Origin: Metridium senile
Lineage: Eukaryota > Cnidaria > Anthozoa > Actiniaria > Metridiidae
Assembly: GCA_949775045.1 (NCBI GenBank)
Contig: OX459101.1
Location: forward strand, 12,388,347-12,452,346
Direction of reading: 5' to 3'
Length of the DNA stretch: 64,000 nucleotides
The position numbers were made by a program, and so were the translations under genes. The notes under the pieces were generated by a model, which ran no database searches, was not told where the DNA came from, and saw only the letters and a list, made by a program, of their open reading frames with translations. How positions within the stretch are numbered: position 1 is the stretch's first letter; every line of letters begins with the position of its first letter. Of this stretch, positions 31,027-38,640 are shown piece by piece.

Positions 31027-31062
31027 GATGTGACGTATTGTTTTATTGCAATACGTCACATC
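31027..31062. terminator. perfect hairpin 3' of the 509-aa gene
   Basis: GATGTGACGTATTG / CAATACGTCACATC, 14-bp perfect stem with an 8-nt loop, 22 bp past the stop of the minus-strand 509-aa gene. Contains TGACGTA. Candidate end-of-transcript hairpin or protein-binding palindrome. Confidence 0.45.
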
Positions 31063-31083
31063 CGCCTGCGCGCATCCCACATG

Positions 31084-32613
31084 CTATCGAAATAGATACC
31101 AAGCTAAACCAGCCGTGAAGGCTGTGATCACAATAAGGTTATTTTCGTGACGGTCTGTTGTCACGCGCTGACCTGCTTCGCTAATCTTCACATCCGGTTT
31201 CGGTTTTGCTACCTCACTCTTCACCTCTGGTTGATGTGGTAACACAACCTTTGAATGGCCCATATCATGTTTGATACCAACAGATTTCATTTCAGCGTTT
31301 AGCGATTCATTTAATCCGAATTTCATATTGGTGGAAGCTTTTTGTAGTTTGTTGTTGTAACCAACGGTCGACTGAGTATTGATAACTAATTTTGACGGTA
31401 ATAACCAACAGCCTGGGGCGATTGCAAAGTCAAGTTTAACCTTGGCTTCTTGGATTGCTAATTGATATCTTTGGATGCTCTTAGTGATGTCACGTTCAAC
31501 AACAGCGCTTTCAAATAATTGTAAAAACACGTTTTGAGTTTCTAAGGCCGAACCAGAATTTCCAATAATACTACTTCTAGTGTTTACCTGACTTCCAAGA
31601 ATGCAATAAACGCTAGATTCTAGACTTTGATTCAATCGTGACAGCCCGGCCTTTGTCAAGCCTAATCCTTTCTGTAGGATAAAATATCTATATGGATGTT
31701 CTTCCAAGGGTGAAATATATTCCAAGCCATGATCACCCCACGAACCGCTCTCGTCCTTGAAATGAAAGAAACCGTCAGGCCACACCGCGGTATATTTACC
31801 GTCTAGTTCATCGTCATACGCATTCTTCACAACCTTCACCTCATCGAATAACGTCTTGTAGATAATACCCAACCCGTGGTTATCTCCAGCAGTATAACGA
31901 AAAGCGCTGTTGGCGGATATATCAAACTCACGGCAGAGTTTATTGTAAGCGCTTATATTATAGGAGTTGTTTATATTGTTGAAATATTTATCGCCGGGTA
32001 AGGGAACGCCCATTTCAGCAAGTATTCGTCTGGTGGTAAATAAGATGTGAAATCTTATCAACGAGCTTATCATAGGATCATGGCTATTACTCAACATATC
32101 GTAAGAAACACCGCAACCAGCAGTAGAACACCAAACAGCAAAAGACAGTTGTTGAGGCCAATATCTCATACTGGGAGCCGACAACCATTGATGACTTTCT
32201 TTAGCAGTAGTGTGTTTGATTATTAGATGGGTGAATATATTTCTGGGTTTTACTGTAAACTTTGAGTGCGGTTCGACATATACATCAAGTGATGTAAGGT
32301 CTGCACTTGGAGGGCTTTTGTTAAATGGTGTACATAAAACGGGGTAATTAGTCTTTTGGTAAAGAAATTCTTTTGGAAAGGATGCGGTAGGAGGTCTGAC
32401 ACCATCCCCTAGAAAATCTTTTATATTTTCTGGTTTATATGTGTGTCCATTCCAGCTTGGAAATTCATACAATATTTTAACAAGCTTTCCATCGTTATTG
32501 AATGGGTTGTAGTCATCACCGTTAAATAAAAACCGCACCTCTCCATTCTCGTTAGAAGAGAAGCGATATCTATCGTAGTTCGGATATAACCTCTCAAATT
32601 CTGTAAACTTCAT
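31084..32613 (-). CDS. Polinton 509-aa protein with C-terminal membrane anchor, function unknown
   Basis: 509 aa. The bulk is globular with no domain I can name. WPQQLSFAVWCSTAGCGVS (about 151-169) and LPGDKYFNNINNSYNISAYN (about 204-223) are stretches I associate with proteins of unknown function repeatedly found beside such elements in cnidarian genomes. The last ~18 residues (IVITAFTAGLAWYLFR) form a single C-terminal hydrophobic anchor following a Pro/Lys/Val-rich charged stalk. That topology fits a tail-anchored or virion-surface protein. It is the last gene of the minus block. TATTTAAAATC lies 28-37 nt upstream of the ATG. No protease triad visible. Confidence 0.8.
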   Translation of the reverse strand: MKFTEFERLYPNYDRYRFSSNENGEVRFLFNGDDYNPFNNDGKLVKILYEFPSWNGHTYKPENIKDFLGDGVRPPTASFPKEFLYQKTNYPVLCTPFNKSPPSADLTSLDVYVEPHSKFTVKPRNIFTHLIIKHTTAKESHQWLSAPSMRYWPQQLSFAVWCSTAGCGVSYDMLSNSHDPMISSLIRFHILFTTRRILAEMGVPLPGDKYFNNINNSYNISAYNKLCREFDISANSAFRYTAGDNHGLGIIYKTLFDEVKVVKNAYDDELDGKYTAVWPDGFFHFKDESGSWGDHGLEYISPLEEHPYRYFILQKGLGLTKAGLSRLNQSLESSVYCILGSQVNTRSSIIGNSGSALETQNVFLQLFESAVVERDITKSIQRYQLAIQEAKVKLDFAIAPGCWLLPSKLVINTQSTVGYNNKLQKASTNMKFGLNESLNAEMKSVGIKHDMGHSKVVLPHQPEVKSEVAKPKPDVKISEAGQRVTTDRHENNLIVITAFTAGLAWYLFR

Positions 32614-32641
32614 CTTATATGTTTTTCTTTTAACATATAAG

Positions 32642-32651
32642 ATTTTAAATA
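32642..32651 (-). promoter_or_regulatory. TTTAAA-type promoter motif of the 509-aa gene
   Basis: ATTTAAAAT on minus, ending 28 nt before the ATG at 32,613. A variant of the element-wide motif (G after AAA missing). Confidence 0.45.
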
Positions 32652-32664
32652 GCTTTGATTAATG

Positions 32665-32695
32665 TTTTTTATTACCCGTTTCGGGTAATAAAAAA
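32665..32695. terminator. 14-bp perfect hairpin between the 197-aa and 509-aa genes
   Basis: TTTTTTATTACCCG-TTT-CGGGTAATAAAAAA. GC core with A/T arms, downstream of the 197-aa gene stop on minus. Candidate terminator or processing structure. Confidence 0.45.
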
Positions 32696-32767
32696 AGGTT
32701 AAGAATCAGTTTTTTGTATATCTCAATTCATAGATCCATCCATAAGGTGTTCTCTCAGATAGAACTT

Positions 32768-33361
32768 TCATCGAGCGGGTCCTTTCGTGAGGTCTTTTAG
32801 AATTTCTTCTCTTACTGTTTCCCTTAGCTTGTTCATATTGATATTTTTTTCATTCTCCTTTCTTGACTTTTTACGAATCTGGAGCTTTAGAACCTCAAAC
32901 TTATCCACCTCATTCAAGATCAAGGAAAACTCTTCGTCTGATATTTTGTTGTCTTTCAGAGCTTTAGAAACCAAGTCACGTATGCTATTTACTTTTGCCC
33001 TTGCCATCGCCGCCGTTTGGTCGTGCTTAGAGACTTTTTGCGACAGGCGTTTAGAAACCGACGCACAGCCTACAGACGTAAGACCAAAAACACCTGCTAA
33101 AGCTCCCAACGGAACTCCTACGACAAGTCCAAAACCGGACAGAGACGTACCTAAACCGCTAGATCCGAGAATGACGGATAGGACTCCCGTGCTCATGCTT
33201 AACTTTGAAAACGTGCTCTGCGTTCGTTTATACTTTTTTCTCACGTTCTCATAATGTTTGACTTCTTTTTCCAAACTTCCCATGGCGTCATAGGTCTTTT
33301 GAAGTCTGAAGTTATCACCACTTTGTGGTACATTTGGATAGATTTGATTATAATCCTCCAT
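32768..33361 (-). CDS. Polinton membrane protein, 197 aa, function unknown
   Basis: N-terminal helical region (YDAMGSLEKEVKHYENVRKK), then two adjacent hydrophobic, Gly-rich segments at about 57-100 (STGVLSVILGSSGLGTSLSG; VVGVPLGALAGVFGLTSVGC), and a charged C-terminal half rich in Lys/Glu including NKISDEEFSLILNEVDKF. The shape is a membrane hairpin with helices on both sides. It resembles uncharacterised proteins commonly seen with cnidarian Polintons. In the minus-strand cassette between the penton-like protein and the 509-aa protein. CTTAAAGAATA lies about 25 nt upstream. Confidence 0.78.
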   Translation of the reverse strand: MEDYNQIYPNVPQSGDNFRLQKTYDAMGSLEKEVKHYENVRKKYKRTQSTFSKLSMSTGVLSVILGSSGLGTSLSGFGLVVGVPLGALAGVFGLTSVGCASVSKRLSQKVSKHDQTAAMARAKVNSIRDLVSKALKDNKISDEEFSLILNEVDKFEVLKLQIRKKSRKENEKNINMNKLRETVREEILKDLTKGPAR

Positions 33362-33383
33362 ATTTTTATTATGAAGAAAGGTT

Positions 33384-33394
33384 ATTCTTTAAGT
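33384..33394 (-). promoter_or_regulatory. CTTAAAGAATA promoter motif (197-aa gene)
   Basis: ACTTAAAGAAT on minus, 23-33 nt before the ATG at 33,361. It overlaps the 3' end of the upstream gene. Confidence 0.55.
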
Positions 33395-34009
33395 AATTTC
33401 TAAAATTATACGTATCGGGTAGATATTCTTTATCGTATTTCCATCACCGTCCTTCATACTAAAACGAAGACTACTCACGTAATCAACTGATGTGGCACTA
33501 AGCTGTATCGGACTGTGTGGACTAAAGTTTATCTTTCCTTTATCAAGCTCTATACATGCTAAGATTTGTGAGGGAGCTCCTTGTTTGAGGGAGCCAGATG
33601 TGTTAACAAGATCGCAGTGGATAAAAATAGCATCAAGAGTCTTTATCCGTATCTCGTGTCGAGTGTTTGCTTTCAGCTCTTTGTTTTTGAGTCCTAACAG
33701 GTCGGCAAACGATTCGTTCAGCGTGACGTTTTGATGAGTTATGAGTGATGATTTTTCAATAGAGATTGGCTTTTCACCAAGACGCATAGCCTCGCCTATT
33801 TGGCGTTTTAGCGTTTCAACCGTATACTGTCCTGCGGGGATCCTAAGGATAATGCTTTCACCGTCAGAAACGGTTCCCTCACTTGGAAGATTCTTCCAGC
33901 GATTATAAAACGTGCACCTTCGCAACGTAATAAACCGCGGCTTTTCAATAGGCTGTTCTAAATAAACTGTGAAGTCGCCAACTTTACCTTCAATGTAGAG
34001 TAATACCAT
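33389..34009 (-). CDS. penton-like minor capsid protein (single jelly-roll)
   Basis: 206 aa. Predicted beta-rich throughout, with ITLRRCTFYNRWKNLPSEG (about 27-45) and the ILRIPAGQYTVETLKRQIG stretch (about 53-71). These correspond to the recurring 'L..C.fyNsW.NL' and 'IPpG.Y....L' patterns of Polinton/adintovirus penton (minor capsid) proteins. It would occupy the icosahedral vertices with the major capsid protein encoded at 37,394-38,635. Directly upstream of the 197-aa membrane gene. ATTTAAAAAGAAAT lies about 20 nt before the ATG. Confidence 0.8.
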   Translation of the reverse strand: MVLLYIEGKVGDFTVYLEQPIEKPRFITLRRCTFYNRWKNLPSEGTVSDGESIILRIPAGQYTVETLKRQIGEAMRLGEKPISIEKSSLITHQNVTLNESFADLLGLKNKELKANTRHEIRIKTLDAIFIHCDLVNTSGSLKQGAPSQILACIELDKGKINFSPHSPIQLSATSVDYVSSLRFSMKDGDGNTIKNIYPIRIILEIT

Positions 34010-34021
34010 TTGTTATGATCT

Positions 34022-34927
34022 TCATTTCTTTTTAAATCGTTCTACAAAATATAGGACGACGGCGACGATGAGAAGCCACGCGTTTTTGGCTAAAAAGCCG
34101 ACAACCTCACCCGCCGTTTTGAAAATGAAACTAGCTATCGCACCAACCATTCCCGGTAGTATTTCACCCAATTTTTTACCTATGGTTTTCAGACCATTTC
34201 CAACACCTTTTGCGACAGCAGTCAGCCCAGCTTTCAGATTAGAGACAATAACACCGATGACCACACCAACGGCTGTTATCACGGCAACGGTGGTAAATCC
34301 ATATTTCTTAAAAATCGCCTTTAAACGGTCCTTCAGAGACATCCTTTCCTCTATACCCTCATTCTCCCGCTCTAGTTGTTCAATCTCACTCTGTGTTTCC
34401 CCAATCTGCGTATCTATTGTCTCTCTTTGATTCTCAGGGACCTCCTTTCGCTTGGTCTCTAACTGCCTCAACCTTTCTTCTCTCTTCTCAACCTCTTCTT
34501 CATTGGAGCGGATAACCTTTTCAGCAGACGGTCCAAGTTTTTCCTTGATGGTCTTTGGGAGCTTTCCATTCAACTCACCTACTGCGTCAAAGAATTGATG
34601 GAACTTCCCATTCAAAGTTTTAAGCCTTACGACGACGTTTCCATAATCATCGAGAGTAGCTGTGAAGTTTGATTTCGTAGGGCTTATATTTGGGTATTTT
34701 TCACGAATTCTATCCCAAGCGTTTCCCATACTCTCTTCTCCTCTATGTATTAATGGAGTATGTTCATCAAAACCATGTATAAACGATGTTTCATCTGTAG
34801 TATGACGGTGGAAAGGATCATGAGTTGATGTGGATGTCATGGGGATTGACTCGCCCTCATTATCATCTCCCGGATCAACGGGTTTGAAAGGATTTTCTCT
34901 ATCGGGAATCTCTGGGTCAATATCCAT
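34022..34927 (-). CDS. Polinton coiled-coil plus membrane protein, 301 aa, function unknown
   Basis: Acidic, Thr/Ser-rich N-terminus with TPLIHRGEE. A central charged coiled coil at about 135-195 (EEEVEKREERLRQLETKRKE and onward). Then MSLKDRLKAIFKKYGF, a hydrophobic segment at about 213-232 (VAVITAVGVVIGVIVSNLKA), a Gly/Lys amphipathic stretch, another hydrophobic Gly/Phe segment at about 255-276, and a final anchor LLIVAVVLYFVERFKKK. I recall very similar C-terminal halves in uncharacterised cnidarian proteins. Probably a membrane-associated structural or pore-like virion protein (inference). Confidence 0.78.
   Translation of the reverse strand: MDIDPEIPDRENPFKPVDPGDDNEGESIPMTSTSTHDPFHRHTTDETSFIHGFDEHTPLIHRGEESMGNAWDRIREKYPNISPTKSNFTATLDDYGNVVVRLKTLNGKFHQFFDAVGELNGKLPKTIKEKLGPSAEKVIRSNEEEVEKREERLRQLETKRKEVPENQRETIDTQIGETQSEIEQLERENEGIEERMSLKDRLKAIFKKYGFTTVAVITAVGVVIGVIVSNLKAGLTAVAKGVGNGLKTIGKKLGEILPGMVGAIASFIFKTAGEVVGFLAKNAWLLIVAVVLYFVERFKKK
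34027..34037 (-). promoter_or_regulatory. TTTAAA promoter motif of the penton-like gene
   Basis: ATTTAAAAAGA on minus, 18-28 nt before the ATG at 34,009. It overlaps the last codons of the 301-aa gene. Confidence 0.45.
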
Positions 34928-34952
34928 TTCTTATTTTGTAAGTAGAATAAGA

Positions 34953-34963
34953 AATCTTTAAAC
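34953..34963 (-). promoter_or_regulatory. GTTTAAAGATT promoter motif (301-aa gene)
   Basis: GTTTAAAGATT on minus, 26-36 nt before the ATG at 34,927. Confidence 0.6.
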
Positions 34964-35380
34964 TTATATCCATTTACTCGATACATAGCCGAGAGCTAAC
35001 ATTCCACCACCGACATATGCCATCTCTCCCATCTTTTGGTTGCTGCCCGGTCTATAGTAATCTGAGAGCTCAGGCTCTTTCAAATCAAAATCTGGATGTG
35101 TTTGAGAATATAATCTGAAAGCCTCATCTGTCTCTTTATCGTTCTCATCTGCACGAACTTTATTATTGTATTCTTTCGCCAACCAATCCTGATATTCCTG
35201 TCTTTTTTTCTGCCACCCACCCATTGCTTGTTGATACTTTTCAAGTGCTTTATCATGTCTTATTTTTTCTTTATCAACATGAGTACCATCAGAAGATAAG
35301 TATTTTGCAAGGTAACTCCCTCCAACAAATGTTGTTGCATTAAGAATAGCTCCTCCAATCATCAATGCTATTGTTGCCAT
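34964..35380 (-). CDS. Polinton small membrane protein, 138 aa
   Basis: N-terminal hydrophobic segment (ATIALMIGGAILNATTFVGG), a long charged helix (EKIRHDKALEKYQQAMGGWQ...), DLKEPELSDYYRP, and a C-terminal hydrophobic segment (MAYVGGGMLALGYVSSKWI). Two membrane spans bracket a coiled-coil loop. The function is unknown. It is part of the run of small membrane genes. The upstream motif is poor here (TCTAAAAAATA about 20 nt before the ATG), the one clear exception in the element. Confidence 0.78.
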   Translation of the reverse strand: MATIALMIGGAILNATTFVGGSYLAKYLSSDGTHVDKEKIRHDKALEKYQQAMGGWQKKRQEYQDWLAKEYNNKVRADENDKETDEAFRLYSQTHPDFDLKEPELSDYYRPGSNQKMGEMAYVGGGMLALGYVSSKWI

Positions 35381-35402
35381 TTATTAATCAAAGCAGTATT
35401 TT

Positions 35403-35627
35403 TTAGATGGTTTTAGGTATGATCTTTTGAGTTTCCAGATAATCTTTCAAGTACATACTTCCAGACAGAACCGCGACCCACTTGGCATAACTAACGATAG
35501 ATGAAGAGGGGTCATTGATAAACGATTCCTTCATAACTTTCTTTCCAACATAACCAACACCGGCGGCCAATCCGATAATGACGGCTGAATCGGTAACCGT
35601 TTTCACAAGTTTGTTTTCAGTTGACAT
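35403..35627 (-). CDS. Polinton small membrane protein, 74 aa
   Basis: Two hydrophobic stretches: TVTDSAVIIGLAAGVGYVG (about 10-28) and YAKWVAVLSGSMYLKDYLE (about 47-65). Predicted two-span membrane protein of unknown role. Well-formed promoter motif GTTTAAAGC about 24 nt upstream and 22-bp spacing to the next gene support it as real. Confidence 0.75.
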   Translation of the reverse strand: MSTENKLVKTVTDSAVIIGLAAGVGYVGKKVMKESFINDPSSSIVSYAKWVAVLSGSMYLKDYLETQKIIPKTI

Positions 35628-35650
35628 GATTTTATTATTGATAGAGAAAA

Positions 35651-35659
35651 GCTTTAAAC
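35651..35659 (-). promoter_or_regulatory. GTTTAAAGC promoter motif (74-aa gene)
   Basis: GTTTAAAGC on minus, 24-32 nt before the ATG at 35,627. Confidence 0.5.
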
Positions 35660-35666
35660 TATTTTC

Positions 35667-36080
35667 TTACAGCATGCCTATTTTCGGAGTTGATTTGGTA
35701 GCCTGTGGGATAGGAATTTTTGATGGTGGTGGTTCTTTGAATGATTCTGGTATATGAGTTGGGACCTGTGATAAATCAACTACTCTGTTTTTGTAGTACC
35801 TCATAAATATATCAACTGCGGTAAACCCTATTCCAACTATAGAAAGCACAGTTGTAAAAGATAGCTCCGGAATCCAGGCCTGTCCCTCATCAGAAGGTTC
35901 CTCAGGGCTTCGATCAGCCTCACGTTTCATTTCCCTAGCTAACGCCTCTTTCGCCTTCCTATTATACGCAGCAAGCTTCCTACCGGCATCGACTTTTTTA
36001 GGATCTTTTTCCTTAGTTCCGCTTTTTGCTGGAAGTGGATTCTTAGTAATCTGTTCAACCTCTTGATTTTCGTTAGACAT
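35667..36080 (-). CDS. Polinton single-span membrane protein, 137 aa
   Basis: Lys/Glu-rich N-terminal half (KKVDAGRKLAAYNRKAKEAL), then one hydrophobic span ELSFTTVLSIVGIGFTAVDI (about 73-92), RYYKNR, and a Pro-rich tail. A topology with a basic/charged head and one span suggests a membrane-anchored nucleoprotein-interacting protein (inference). ATTTAAAGATT lies 25-35 nt upstream. Confidence 0.76.
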   Translation of the reverse strand: MSNENQEVEQITKNPLPAKSGTKEKDPKKVDAGRKLAAYNRKAKEALAREMKREADRSPEEPSDEGQAWIPELSFTTVLSIVGIGFTAVDIFMRYYKNRVVDLSQVPTHIPESFKEPPPSKIPIPQATKSTPKIGML

Positions 36081-36103
36081 GATTCTTTATGTGTTCAGGT
36101 AAA

Positions 36104-36115
36104 GAATCTTTAAAT
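36104..36115 (-). promoter_or_regulatory. ATTTAAAGATT promoter motif (137-aa gene)
   Basis: ATTTAAAGATTC on minus about 24-35 nt before the ATG at 36,080. Best match to consensus. Confidence 0.6.
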
Positions 36116-36121
36116 CAAAAT

Positions 36122-36200
36122 CCATGCTCAAGAGTTTTCTAAGTTGTGCTCAAGAGTTTTCTAAGTTGTGCTCAAGAGTTTTCTAAGTTGTGCTCAAGGG
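36122..36200. repeat. 22-bp direct repeats at the 3' end of the 176-aa gene
   Basis: TGCTCAAGAGTTTTCTAAGT occurs three times at 22-bp spacing, with a partial fourth. The first unit (on minus) encodes the terminal LEHNLENS and stop, and the others follow the stop. Recent slippage duplication in the intergenic space. Confidence 0.85.
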
Positions 36201-36702
36201 TTTGCTCAGTTGTGCTTGAAAGTTCTTGTATTTTGCTGGAAACCTCCTCTGATGCTCCTAGTTTAACATGCCTAGCAACTTGAAAGAGAGCGCTAGCAAG
36301 TGCTACCAATCTTCCACCTTTCAAAACCAAGAGACCTGCAAAGTTTGACAGTTCACGTTTAACCAATTCATCATTCTGTAAGTCTTTGCTAAGCGCTTCA
36401 ACGTTATCTACAGGAACCACGTAGGAGATGGCGTGAGACGCTGCTTGAAGTGCAGATTCTACTAACCCTCCCGTTACTTGTTTTCCTAAGACAGCCTGAT
36501 AACGAACAAAATACTTTTCAACTTCTTTTGCTGTGAGTTTCTTGATATCACCAAGACTCATATCAATACCGAGATACTCCTTAGTAGTCCCCAACGATGC
36601 GAGAATAGCCAGTGATTCTCGTTTGACTTCAATATCATCAGTAGGTAGACTAGGTGCAGCCTCAACCGGTTGCTCATTAATATAATCCTCAACACTTGCC
36701 AT
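36172..36702 (-). CDS. Polinton 176-aa protein, function unknown
   Basis: Mostly helical, without clear membrane spans apart from moderately hydrophobic LLVLKGGRLVALASALFQVA (about 128-147). No domain recognised. Position between the packaging ATPase and the membrane-protein cassette suggests a virion or assembly role. An adenain-like protease would be expected among these genes, but the expected His/Asp/Cys arrangement is not seen here (no Cys at all). ATTTAAAGAGTTG lies about 35-45 nt upstream. Confidence 0.72.
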   Translation of the reverse strand: MASVEDYINEQPVEAAPSLPTDDIEVKRESLAILASLGTTKEYLGIDMSLGDIKKLTAKEVEKYFVRYQAVLGKQVTGGLVESALQAASHAISYVVPVDNVEALSKDLQNDELVKRELSNFAGLLVLKGGRLVALASALFQVARHVKLGASEEVSSKIQELSSTTEQTLEHNLENS

Positions 36703-36706
36703 CTTT

Positions 36707-36731
36707 TTCTTGTTTCGTCTTGAAACAAGAA
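36707..36731. terminator. hairpin CTTGTTTC/GAAACAAG
   Basis: TTCTTGTTTC-GTCTT-GAAACAAGAA, 10-bp stem, 11 bp past the ATPase stop and inside the leader of the 176-aa gene. Candidate end structure for the upstream transcript. Confidence 0.4.
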
Positions 36732-36736
36732 CAACA

Positions 36737-36747
36737 ACTCTTTAAAT
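36737..36747 (-). promoter_or_regulatory. ATTTAAAGAGT promoter motif (176-aa gene)
   Basis: ATTTAAAGAGT on minus, 35-45 nt before the ATG at 36,702. It overlaps the ATPase stop codon. Confidence 0.5.
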
Positions 36748-37368
36748 CACTGTAGGAATCTCCAAATAACATTGAAATGGATATCTCAAACAGAAACACA
36801 GTCTCGAATATCGTTCTGTTTTCAGAAGTTCTATAAATTTTTTACGTGTTTCAACATCCAGATCACCCCCATAATCTTCAAAGAGAGTTTTTGCAGCAAT
36901 TTGAGATGGATTATGGAATGCTACAACACAGGCGACGTTGTCACGAAATGGTTTAGCGATCGAATTCGTTTGTTGCGTCAAAACCCATACAGATAACCCC
37001 TCATGCCTGCCAGAAAAGGCAAGATCGATAAACTTGTTAGAACGCTGTTTCAAGTCCTTAGACACAGCGCAGTCGTCTAAAATAATTAGCGTATTTGTGC
37101 CAGAGAGCAATTCTGTGGTTAGCTTTAACAACTCATTAATCTCATCGCCGTTGCTAGCATCTGGAGACAGCACAATAAAGCGTTTATCATTCCTGGCAAA
37201 TCTGTGATAGGTCTTATTCTTTGCATAGGTTGGACATATCAAAACGATATATTCAAAGACATTGCGGAACGGTCCTCGGAGTTGTTCTATTAAATATTTT
37301 GTTTTCCCACAATTAGTAGGTCCTGTGATGATACAATGAAATGGTGTTTTATCTTGTAACTCTTCCAT
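36742..37368 (-). CDS. FtsK/HerA (A32-like) packaging ATPase
   Basis: 208 aa from the Met at 37,368. An upstream in-frame Met at 37,410 overlaps the major capsid gene and is less likely. Walker A GPTNCGKT (16-23), Walker B LIILDD (94-99), and a TQQTN motif (131-135) typical of the A32-like DNA-packaging ATPases of Polintons, adintoviruses and large DNA viruses. It would translocate the genome into the capsid. Adjacent to the capsid gene, as in related elements. TATTAAAAAAAAAGA lies about 20 nt upstream of the chosen start and resembles a degenerate promoter motif. Confidence 0.92.
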   Translation of the reverse strand: MEELQDKTPFHCIITGPTNCGKTKYLIEQLRGPFRNVFEYIVLICPTYAKNKTYHRFARNDKRFIVLSPDASNGDEINELLKLTTELLSGTNTLIILDDCAVSKDLKQRSNKFIDLAFSGRHEGLSVWVLTQQTNSIAKPFRDNVACVVAFHNPSQIAAKTLFEDYGGDLDVETRKKFIELLKTERYSRLCFCLRYPFQCYLEIPTVI

Positions 37369-37393
37369 TCTTTGTATCACGCAAGTCTTTTTT

Positions 37394-38635
37394 TTAATAC
37401 AAGATCGCATTCAAATTCGAGTGCATAACCTCCATCAGCGCATCGGCCACTACAAACATGTGGCAGTTGATACTACCGCTTCCTCCGACTTTCCGTTTCA
37501 TTTCTAGTTTTACTCCGTCTCGCGTGTTGTTCAAGACTAGACCTCCTCCGTGAATGTTGTTATCTGAGTGTGTTCTCAAGTCGATCCACAGAGAAAACTT
37601 GTTATCAGTGTAAAAATCTTGTTGCTTGAGCGAACTTGTGAATCCGAGTCGTTTCTTTATCGATTCCCACAAGTCGGTTGGCATCATTCCTTTGGAATAG
37701 AGTCGGTTTGGCATTCCGTCAACATTGATGTGAATTGACTTTATATCGGGGTTGACAAACTTCTCAGAGTCTCGCGTGCCCGCTGCGTGATTCTCTGTAA
37801 ATAGACAGAGCACTCCAGTCATTGATTTTCTCGGTAGATTGATATGCTCGTTAATAACCGAGTCATTTGGCTTGGAGATGGTGAAAGTCTTGTGAAGAAT
37901 GACGTTCTCGTAGAAGAAGCCTTTCCCAATTTGATAGGAGGTCGCTGCCTCCCTAGCAAGATATTCACTGGAAATGCATAGGTACTCCAGTTCAAGGTTT
38001 GTAATTGTATACGTTGGAGTCTTGACTGTATCAGAATAGACAACAACGTCTGATACGGGAGCGAGTGTAATCTCAAATGTGAGTGGGTGTGGCAGAGCTT
38101 TTGGGTAGAAAACACCATGCTCATTCAGAATAGGATGGTCCAGTGGGATCTTGTACTTGGTGTTGTGAACTGCTGCAAGAGCTACCTCTTTTGCGTTAGA
38201 GGTAACCTTGTCTCCTGCATTCGTTCTGAGTTTTCTCATGTTCTCTAATGAGATACCCTGATTCAATCTATCCTCTCGCTCCTCCTTGGGGATGAATAGG
38301 TCATGATAAGTTTGAAATAGATCGTATCTTTGAGTATCCTGTAGTGTTTCTCCACCAAAAAGAACCCTGAGCCTGGACACTAGGTTTCGACCAACGTTGT
38401 TGACTAGAGTATTATTCGCATGCCCTGTGACACCTAAGTCGAATAGTAAGGATATACTTCCGGGAACGATAACTACATTTTCAGCAAGTTTTGGTATGTT
38501 TACATACAGAGTCTCCCCAGGGTTTGCAGATGAGGGGTTCAACGTGATTCGATTAAGTGAAGATTCCGCCTTCAAACCGAAAGGTTCTCGCGGGATTCTG
38601 TTTGGATTAAGTTTTTCTGAAATAGCTTGTGACAT
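37394..38635 (-). CDS. major capsid protein (double jelly-roll)
   Basis: 413 aa. Beta-rich, with LRVLFGGETLQDTQRYDLFQ (about 90-109) and YHDLFIPKEERE following. I recall these from the Polinton major-capsid-like proteins widely annotated as 'F54H12.2-like' in invertebrates. Double-jelly-roll assignment follows the established identification of this Polinton family and is not directly provable by eye. It would form hexon-type capsomers. It heads the ten-gene minus-strand block and is divergent from integrase across a 33-bp spacer with back-to-back promoter motifs. Confidence 0.85.
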   Translation of the reverse strand: MSQAISEKLNPNRIPREPFGLKAESSLNRITLNPSSANPGETLYVNIPKLAENVVIVPGSISLLFDLGVTGHANNTLVNNVGRNLVSRLRVLFGGETLQDTQRYDLFQTYHDLFIPKEEREDRLNQGISLENMRKLRTNAGDKVTSNAKEVALAAVHNTKYKIPLDHPILNEHGVFYPKALPHPLTFEITLAPVSDVVVYSDTVKTPTYTITNLELEYLCISSEYLAREAATSYQIGKGFFYENVILHKTFTISKPNDSVINEHINLPRKSMTGVLCLFTENHAAGTRDSEKFVNPDIKSIHINVDGMPNRLYSKGMMPTDLWESIKKRLGFTSSLKQQDFYTDNKFSLWIDLRTHSDNNIHGGGLVLNNTRDGVKLEMKRKVGGSGSINCHMFVVADALMEVMHSNLNAILY

Positions 38636-38640
38636 AATTA

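Noticed and set aside
37369..37410. Upstream Met for the packaging ATPase
   Set aside because: It would overlap the capsid gene; the Met at 37,368 is closer to the usual length and follows a degenerate promoter motif.
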